The translations under genes were made by a program, and so were the position numbers. From Gallionella sp. (GTDB taxonomy: Bacteria; Pseudomonadota; Gammaproteobacteria; Burkholderiales; Gallionellaceae): a stretch of 64,000 nt of DNA. This document shows, piece after piece, positions 59,028-64,000 of this stretch (the first letter of the stretch is position 1; the number at the start of each line of letters is the position of its first letter). The notes under the pieces were generated by a model. That model searched no databases and had not been told where the DNA came from. It saw only the letters and a program-made list of their open reading frames with translations. The stretch is from the NCBI GenBank assembly GCA_028689145.1, contig JAQTWT010000009.1:1-64000 (forward strand), written 5' to 3'.

Positions 59028-60233
59028 TCACAGCTGCTTAAACTGCTTGGCTAATTTCAGGCTTTGCCCCTGATAGTTCGAGTTGAGGTCTTGGCCGTAT
59101 AGAAGCTCGGGCCGAGCGGCCATACGCTCATAGCGCAGCCATCCGACCGTTTGTCCATGCTCGAGCAGGAAGGGCACCTCATGTGAGCGCACTTCCAGCA
59201 CCCCTCTGCTGCTTCCCGCTTTATTTAACTTGGCATTCCAACCGAATCCGGGATCAAAAAAACCGGCGTAATGAACCCGGAATTCACCGGCGCGCGTGTC
59301 ATACGGCAACATCTCGGCCGCATAATCCGGCGGCACAGCAATCGCTTCCTTGGTCATCAGGATATAGAACTCATCGGGGTCCAATATCAGCGAAGACGTT
59401 TTGTGGAAGCGGATCGGTTCCCAGAAATCCAGCGGGTCATAATCGCGCCTTTCCAGATCGATACGTCTGGTATGTTTCTTCGCGCGATACCCGATTATTT
59501 CGCCTTCCTTGCCAGAGCCTTCCAAATCCACGGTAAAAGGCAGCATCCCTTTTTTGATCGATCTCGCATTTTTCTCGTGGTCGCTGGAATCGACAATCTG
59601 GCCCTCGTCGAGCAATTTTTTCCAGTCCGCGGTGGTGATGGATTTTGCTTCTTCTCCGCTTTTGCGGCGGAATCTGAGCTGGTTCAAGCGGGTGCCGGTT
59701 TTTACCACCACACTGAAACTCCGCGGTGCGACCTCTATATAGAGCTCACCTTTATACCCTTCGCCCACCTGGTCAAAACTGGTCGCACCGTCGGCAATCA
59801 GGCGCGTCAAAATATCCAGCCTGCCGGTCGAGCTCTTCGGATTGGCAAAGGCCGCCACTTCGCTTCTCAAATTAATGGCTTCCAGAAGAGGGATGACATA
59901 TACCCGGCCCTTTTCGAGAACCGCGCCGTTGCGCAGATCGATTTTGAAATCATCGAAGCGGTCATCAAGCAGCTTCAATTTGTTGAGAACTTTCATTCCC
60001 TTGCCGGGAAGAAAGCTGGTATCAACTGGATAAGCATATTCGCCGAGACGCAGATCGATGCTGGCGGGCTGGATTTGGTCGTGATCAACATTCATCACAG
60101 TCATGATCTCTTTGCCATTCAGCATTTCATTGATCTTCTGGCTCGGAAAAATACCGGTATAGTCACTTCCCCGTGTTGAAGCTATTGAACCAAGATTGGC
60201 GGTTGTATCGGTCTTCGTGATTACTTCATTCAT
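59028..60233 (-). CDS. Long two-domain dCTP deaminase (DCD, PF06559 type)
   Basis: A 401-residue protein with duplicated dUTPase/DCD-like beta domains. The first (about 55-205) has IQPASIDLRLGEYAYPVD and AFANPKSSTGRLDI, which carry the family's substrate loop. The second (about 255-385) repeats DEFYILMTKEAIAVP and VRSHEVPFLLEHGQ. DCD enzymes convert dCTP to dUTP. This long form is known mainly from alphaproteobacteria and some others. AGGG lies before the start. It lies next to the toxin-antitoxin pair in an accessory-looking stretch. Confidence 0.85.
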   Translation of the reverse strand: MNEVITKTDTTANLGSIASTRGSDYTGIFPSQKINEMLNGKEIMTVMNVDHDQIQPASIDLRLGEYAYPVDTSFLPGKGMKVLNKLKLLDDRFDDFKIDLRNGAVLEKGRVYVIPLLEAINLRSEVAAFANPKSSTGRLDILTRLIADGATSFDQVGEGYKGELYIEVAPRSFSVVVKTGTRLNQLRFRRKSGEEAKSITTADWKKLLDEGQIVDSSDHEKNARSIKKGMLPFTVDLEGSGKEGEIIGYRAKKHTRRIDLERRDYDPLDFWEPIRFHKTSSLILDPDEFYILMTKEAIAVPPDYAAEMLPYDTRAGEFRVHYAGFFDPGFGWNAKLNKAGSSRGVLEVRSHEVPFLLEHGQTVGWLRYERMAARPELLYGQDLNSNYQGQSLKLAKQFKQL

Positions 60234-60367
60234 CGGATTTACCCTAAAAAAACATTATAACCGCGCGATGTTCGTTGCTCCAAGCCCAAGGAGCGATAAC
60301 AAAAAACAGGCCACGGTTTCCCGCGTTGCCTATGGCATAGACAAAATATTTGCGGTGCACACCGGCA

Positions 60368-61597
60368 TCACTGGTAGCGCAACGCCTCGATCGGATCGAG
60401 CCGTGCGGCTTTGCGGGCCGGATAGAAGCCGAAGAAGATGCCTACCGTGGCGGCCACGCCGAACGCGACGACTGCCGAGCTGCCGGAGATGATGACCAGC
60501 GTGCCGGTGAGTGCTTCGACCAGCAGCGCACCGCCGATCCCCAGCAGTAGCCCGATGAAGCAACCGATCACCGAGATAATGATGGCTTCCAGCAGGAATT
60601 GCAGCAGGATGTCCTGTTCGCGCGCACCGATTGCCATGCGGATGCCGATCTCGCGGGTGCGCTCGGTGACCGACACCAGCATGATGTTCATGATGCCGAT
60701 GCCGCCGACCAGCAGCGAAACCGAGGCGATCGCGCCGAGCAGCAGCGACATGATGCGCGTACTCTCCGCGGCGGAGTTGGCTACCGCGGTGAGGTTGCGC
60801 AGCGAGAAATCGTTGTCCATGCCTTCGCGGATGCGGTGCCGCTGGCGCAGCAGTTCGGTCATGGCTTTTTCCACTTCCGGCATGATTTCCTGGGTGGAGG
60901 TCTGCACCATCACCATGCGCACCGATCCCGGAAACTGCGAGCCGAATACCTGACGCTGCGCGGTGCTGAGCGGGATGATGATGGTGTCGTCCTGGTCGCG
61001 CCCGTCCATGCCCTGACCCTTGACCGCCAGGGTGCCGAGGATGACGAACGGGCTTTGCCGGATGCGGAAGGTCTTGCCGACTGGGTCTTCGTCGCCGAAC
61101 AGATTCTGCGCGGCGGTCTTGCCGATCAGCGCGACGCGCGTGGCGGAGCGCACGTCCGAGTTGCTGAAGGCCGAGCCGGAGATCACCGGCCAGGAGCGCG
61201 CTTCCAGATAGCCGGGGGTGGTGCCGATAACGGAGGTGTTCCAGTTGTTCGGCCCGTATACGACCTGCGCATTGCCGGGATGGATCGGCGCGACGGATTG
61301 CACGCCGGGCAGCTCGGCGATGGCATCGGCGTCGCTGACGGTCAGCGTATGGGCACCCCCGCTGCCGGAGCGCACGCCGCCGCTCGAGGTGTGCCCGGAG
61401 AGCAGCACGAACAGGTTGCTGCCCATCGCGCTGATGGATTGTTTGATCGCGTATTGCGCGCCTTGCCCGACCGACATCATCAGCACCACCGCGCCGACAC
61501 CGATCACCATGCCGAGCATGGTCAGCAGCGTGCGCAGGCGGTTGGCACCCATGGCGCGCCAAGCCTCTCCGAGCATCGCGAAAAATCCGGATTTCAT
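60368..61597 (-). CDS. macB: MacB-type ABC transporter permease
   Basis: A 409-residue inner-membrane protein. The start at 61597 gives the usual MKSGFFAMLGEAWRAM N-terminus and avoids overlap with the ATPase gene. One TM helix near 25-45, a large periplasmic MacB_PCD domain (about 50-250), and three C-terminal helices in an FtsX domain (about 290-400) follow the MacB plan. In canonical MacB the ATPase is fused at the N-terminus; here it is a separate gene upstream. It exports substrates through MacA and a TolC-like channel. Confidence 0.92.
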   Translation of the reverse strand: MKSGFFAMLGEAWRAMGANRLRTLLTMLGMVIGVGAVVLMMSVGQGAQYAIKQSISAMGSNLFVLLSGHTSSGGVRSGSGGAHTLTVSDADAIAELPGVQSVAPIHPGNAQVVYGPNNWNTSVIGTTPGYLEARSWPVISGSAFSNSDVRSATRVALIGKTAAQNLFGDEDPVGKTFRIRQSPFVILGTLAVKGQGMDGRDQDDTIIIPLSTAQRQVFGSQFPGSVRMVMVQTSTQEIMPEVEKAMTELLRQRHRIREGMDNDFSLRNLTAVANSAAESTRIMSLLLGAIASVSLLVGGIGIMNIMLVSVTERTREIGIRMAIGAREQDILLQFLLEAIIISVIGCFIGLLLGIGGALLVEALTGTLVIISGSSAVVAFGVAATVGIFFGFYPARKAARLDPIEALRYQ

Positions 61598-61712
61598 CCC
61601 AACTGCCGCGTTACGAAAAAAATTGCTTGCTTGCATATACCCCATATGCGGCGCGGCGCAATTTTTTGCGCGCCTTGCATTTGGGCGAACTCCGAATTTT
61701 TGGATATTCCCA
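61598..61712. repeat. Hairpin-rich spacer between the ABC ATPase and permease
   Basis: This 115-bp spacer contains GCGCAATTTTTTGCGC (an inverted GCGCAA/TTGCGC pair), a second AATTTTTT block and CATATGGGGTATATG. It looks like a dispersed element inserted in the operon. No gene is seen. The upstream in-frame ATGs at 61762 and 61645 would read through it. Confidence 0.5.
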
Positions 61713-62414
61713 TCATGTTGTAACCCCTTGTGTAACCTCATCACCGACAATGTGTCCGTCATGGAATCGCACTTGGCGTTTGGCGTGGTGTGCGATGTCG
61801 GTTTCGTGGGTCACCAGCACGATGGTGATGCCTTCGCGGTTGAGTTCCTCGAACAGGGCCATGATTTCTTCGCCGGTGTGGCTGTCGAGATTTCCGGTCG
61901 GTTCGTCGGCGAGCAGCAGGCGCGGGCGGTTGACCAGCGCGCGGGCGATTGCGACGCGCTGCTGCTGGCCGCCCGATATTTTGTTGGGCATGGAGTCGGC
62001 CTTGTCTGCCAGACCGACCTTGGCGAGCAGTTCCTGCGCGCGCCGCTGGCGTTCCTCGCGTTCCACACCGCAATAGATCAGCGGCAGCGCCACGTTTTCC
62101 AGCAGCGTCATGCGCGGCAGCAGGTTGAATCCCTGAAACACGAATCCGATGGTGCGGTTGCGCAGCAGCGCCAGTTCATCCTTGTCCAGTTCCGCAACGT
62201 CGCGGCCGTCCAGTACATAGCGTCCGGCACTGGGTTTGTCGAGACAGCCGAGCAGGTTCATGAAAGTGGATTTCCCCGAACCGGACGGCCCCATGATGGC
62301 GACGAATTCGCCCGCAGCAATACGCAAGTCCACGTTTTTCAATGCCGGAAACAATCCGGCAGAAGTCTCGTAGGACTTGTGCAAGGCTTCGATGCGAATG
62401 ACGGAGTCAGTCAT
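61713..62414 (-). CDS. ABC transporter ATPase of the MacB/LolD class
   Basis: A 233-residue nucleotide-binding protein. Walker A is GPSGSGKST (near residues 42-50), the signature is ISGGQQQRVAIARAL (near 145-159) and Walker B is LLLADEPTGNLD (near 165-176). The H-loop His is in VLVTHETDIA near 205-214. It pairs with the separate permease at 60368 and the adaptor at 62533. Confidence 0.94.
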   Translation of the reverse strand: MTDSVIRIEALHKSYETSAGLFPALKNVDLRIAAGEFVAIMGPSGSGKSTFMNLLGCLDKPSAGRYVLDGRDVAELDKDELALLRNRTIGFVFQGFNLLPRMTLLENVALPLIYCGVEREERQRRAQELLAKVGLADKADSMPNKISGGQQQRVAIARALVNRPRLLLADEPTGNLDSHTGEEIMALFEELNREGITIVLVTHETDIAHHAKRQVRFHDGHIVGDEVTQGVTT

Positions 62415-62433
62415 TTATGCCATTTCCTATGCC

Positions 62434-62505
62434 GTAGGGGCGCGATTAATCGCGCCCGGTTTTTGGTTTATGGACAGATCAGGGCGCGATGAATCTCGCC
62501 CCTAC
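62434..62505. repeat. GTAGGGGCG...CGCCCCTAC palindrome
   Basis: The outer arms GTAGGGGCG (62434-62442) and CGCCCCTAC (62497-62505) are perfect, and an inner palindrome GCGCGATTAATCGCGC lies at the left. It sits between the adaptor and ATPase genes of one operon. Confidence 0.8.
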
Positions 62506-62532
62506 TGCCGATCTCTGAAACAGGCCATGCCA

Positions 62533-63732
62533 TCAGAACATCCTCATCGGCGGTTTGCCGCCGGAGCTTTTTGATGTATCCGCTGCCAGCGCTGCGCCGA
62601 CAACCAGCTGGTCTCCGGCATTGAGTTCACCGCCGCTGATTTCGGTATTGCGGCTGTCGGTGATGCCGAGCGACACGGCAACAGGGATCAATTCGCCTTT
62701 TCTCAGCACATAAACTTTGCCGGTCAAAGTTTTTTCGTCTTTGGTTTTTGCTGCACCACCATTGTTTGCGCCGCCAGATTTAGGTTCCCCGGCGGCCTTG
62801 TCACCGGTCGCAGGTTTGAAGCGCAATGCGGCGTTGGGAACCAGCAGTACATCCTTGCGTTCGGCCACGACAATACTCACATACGCGGTCATGCCGGGCA
62901 GCAGAATTTGCTCTGGATTGTCCACGTTGATCACCACATCATAGGTGACCACGTTCTGCTGGGTGATCGGGTTAAGGCGTATCTGCCTGACTTCGCCCTT
63001 GAAGCTGCGCCCCGCGAAAGCATCCACGGTGAAACGCACCGGCTGGCCGACGCGAATGCTGCCGATGTCGGCCTCGGCGAAGTTCGCGTCGATCTGCATC
63101 TTGGCCAGATCCTGCGCGATCTTGAACAGAGTCGGGGTCTGCAGGCTGGCGGCGACAGTCTGGCCGACATCCACCGAGCGGTCCACCACCACGCCTGATA
63201 CCGGCGAGCGGATCACTGAATACGCCAGGTTGGCGCGGTCTTTTTCCACGGTCGCGCGCGCCAATTTTATTTGTGCTGCCGCGGCTTTTTTGGCTTGCAC
63301 TGCGGTGTCCAGCTCCTGCCGCGACACGTATTCCTGCGCGAACAGGCTGCGCATGCGCGCTTCGTTGGCGCTGGTCAGTTCCAGTGTGGCCTCGGCACTT
63401 TGCACATTGGCCTGACTTTGTTTTTGCTGCGCGGCCAGCAGCGCGTCATCCAGCTCCAGCAGAATTTGTCCCTTTTGCACCTTGCTGTTGAAATCCACAT
63501 AGAGTTTTTTTACCGTGCCGGAAACCTGTGTGCCGACATTCACCAACGACACCGGGTTGATCGTGCCGTTGGCCGAGACGGTCTGGCTGAGGTCGCCTTT
63601 TTCCACAGTCTGCACACGGTACTGCTGCTCCGGCGAAACCATATAGAACTGGCGATAGGTGACGATGCCCGCAGCAAAGACAGCAACGGCGAGCAAGAAC
63701 AACGCAATCGGTGAGCGCGGCAATTTTTTCAT
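62533..63732 (-). CDS. macA: MacA-type periplasmic adaptor protein
   Basis: A 399-residue membrane-fusion protein. The N-terminal TM/signal segment is about 8-27. A first biotinyl-lipoyl-like strand set (VNVGTQVSGTVKKLYVDFNSKVQKGQ, near 58-83) and a coiled coil (about 90-160) follow, then a return lipoyl half (VIRSPVSGVVVDRSVDVGQTV) and a beta-barrel domain. GAGGT lies before the start at 63732. An in-frame ATG at 63753, preceded by AGGGA and overlapping the upstream stop, is a reasonable alternative. Confidence 0.93.
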   Translation of the reverse strand: MKKLPRSPIALFLLAVAVFAAGIVTYRQFYMVSPEQQYRVQTVEKGDLSQTVSANGTINPVSLVNVGTQVSGTVKKLYVDFNSKVQKGQILLELDDALLAAQQKQSQANVQSAEATLELTSANEARMRSLFAQEYVSRQELDTAVQAKKAAAAQIKLARATVEKDRANLAYSVIRSPVSGVVVDRSVDVGQTVAASLQTPTLFKIAQDLAKMQIDANFAEADIGSIRVGQPVRFTVDAFAGRSFKGEVRQIRLNPITQQNVVTYDVVINVDNPEQILLPGMTAYVSIVVAERKDVLLVPNAALRFKPATGDKAAGEPKSGGANNGGAAKTKDEKTLTGKVYVLRKGELIPVAVSLGITDSRNTEISGGELNAGDQLVVGAALAADTSKSSGGKPPMRMF

Positions 63733-63749
63733 GGATACCTCAAGAATCG

Positions 63750-64000
63750 TCATGGCTGTTTCCCTGTTGGTTTGCCGCTGTCCGGCAATGCCTGCAATAA
63801 ATCGGCATCCAGACTGCCCATCGCCTGGGCAAGCGTGGCGCGGCTGATGTTCCAGTTGAAGGTGGCCTGGATGCGCTGCTGGCGCGCACCGGCCAGCGCG
63901 CTTTGCGCGTTCAATACGTCCAGCATGCTGCCCACTCCGGCCTTGTAGCGGCCGAGCGCGACCCGCTCGGATTGCTCGGCGCTGTTCAGCAGGTCGGCGG
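63750..64000 (-). CDS. TolC-family outer-membrane channel, C-terminal part
   Basis: Only the last 83 codons are in the window; the gene continues past base 64000 on the minus strand. The visible part (SERVALGRYKAGVGSMLDVL, then WNISRATLAQAMGSLDADLL) is the final helix pair of a TolC-like channel. It lies immediately upstream of the adaptor gene, so channel, adaptor, ATPase and permease form one export operon. Confidence 0.9.
   Translation of the reverse strand, partial: ADLLNSAEQSERVALGRYKAGVGSMLDVLNAQSALAGARQQRIQATFNWNISRATLAQAMGSLDADLLQALPDSGKPTGKQP

Noticed and set aside
60599-61723. Long open frame opposite the MacB permease (374 codons, plus strand)
   Set aside because: His/Ala/Arg-biased shadow of the permease gene with no start signals.

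Overview
The window looks like a chromosomal segment of a Gram-negative, respiring betaproteobacterium. A Gallionellaceae or Nitrosomonadales-like lineage is my best guess. The reasons are the order rimP-nusA-infB-rbfA-truB-rpsO-pnp, the order yceD-rpmF-plsX-fabH-fabD divergent from a Maf gene, a complete ccoNOQP-ccoGH-ccoIS oxidase cluster, AcnA, FumC, TonB/ExbBD and lipoprotein signals. This is inference from gene content; there is no rRNA or tRNA in the window to fix the taxonomy.

Layout. 1-5.1 kb: a possible IS21-type end, a FecR-domain protein, a YyaL-type thioredoxin-fold protein, a TIGR01777 epimerase, an unknown reader-like protein and a double DUF1540 protein. 5.6-14.4 kb: the translation, transcription-elongation and RNA-decay operon, closed by a strong terminator. 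14.4-16.4 kb: dksA, then an IS110-family element whose upstream non-coding end has the features of a bridge RNA. 16.6-27.7 kb: the cbb3 oxidase and its assembly genes. Two very short membrane-protein genes (39 and 31 codons of protein) and two unrecognised membrane-associated proteins sit inside this cluster. 27.7-33 kb: an RsmI-like methylase, Maf, and the start of the fatty acid cluster, which stops after fabD. 33-36.3 kb: a 1090-residue MHYT-PAS-GGDEF-EAL protein. 36.6-40 kb: acnA and a GcvR-like ACT protein. 40.2-49.7 kb: a possible signalling and uptake locus (PilZ, cyclic-nucleotide-binding protein, ExbD, TonB, TonB-dependent receptor, ExbB, giant propeller hybrid kinase). 49.7-57.1 kb: fumC with a 33-codon in-frame insertion, an HNH protein, Smr, trxB, mltB, an NlpC/P60 lipoprotein, a secretin-like fragment and nnrS. 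57.1-60.2 kb: an AT-rich RHH-HTH regulator, a VapBC-type pair and a long-form dCTP deaminase. 60.3-64 kb: a MacAB-TolC type exporter whose TolC partner runs off the window.

How it fits together. The oxidase genes, NnrS, AcnA and FumC point to respiratory metabolism with low-oxygen capability. Cyclic-di-GMP is represented by a synthase/hydrolase protein and a PilZ receptor, the latter at the head of the TonB locus. Many intergenic gaps carry short imperfect palindromes, most with outer ends of the form GTAGG...CCTAC. They look like several families of non-autonomous dispersed repeats. One overlaps the 3' end of a gene (NlpC/P60), and a hairpin-rich 99-bp block is inserted in frame inside fumC.

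The most interesting items are the candidate bridge RNA of the IS110 element, the two unlisted mini-proteins in the oxidase cluster, the split exbD-tonB-receptor-exbB-kinase locus, and the fumC insertion.
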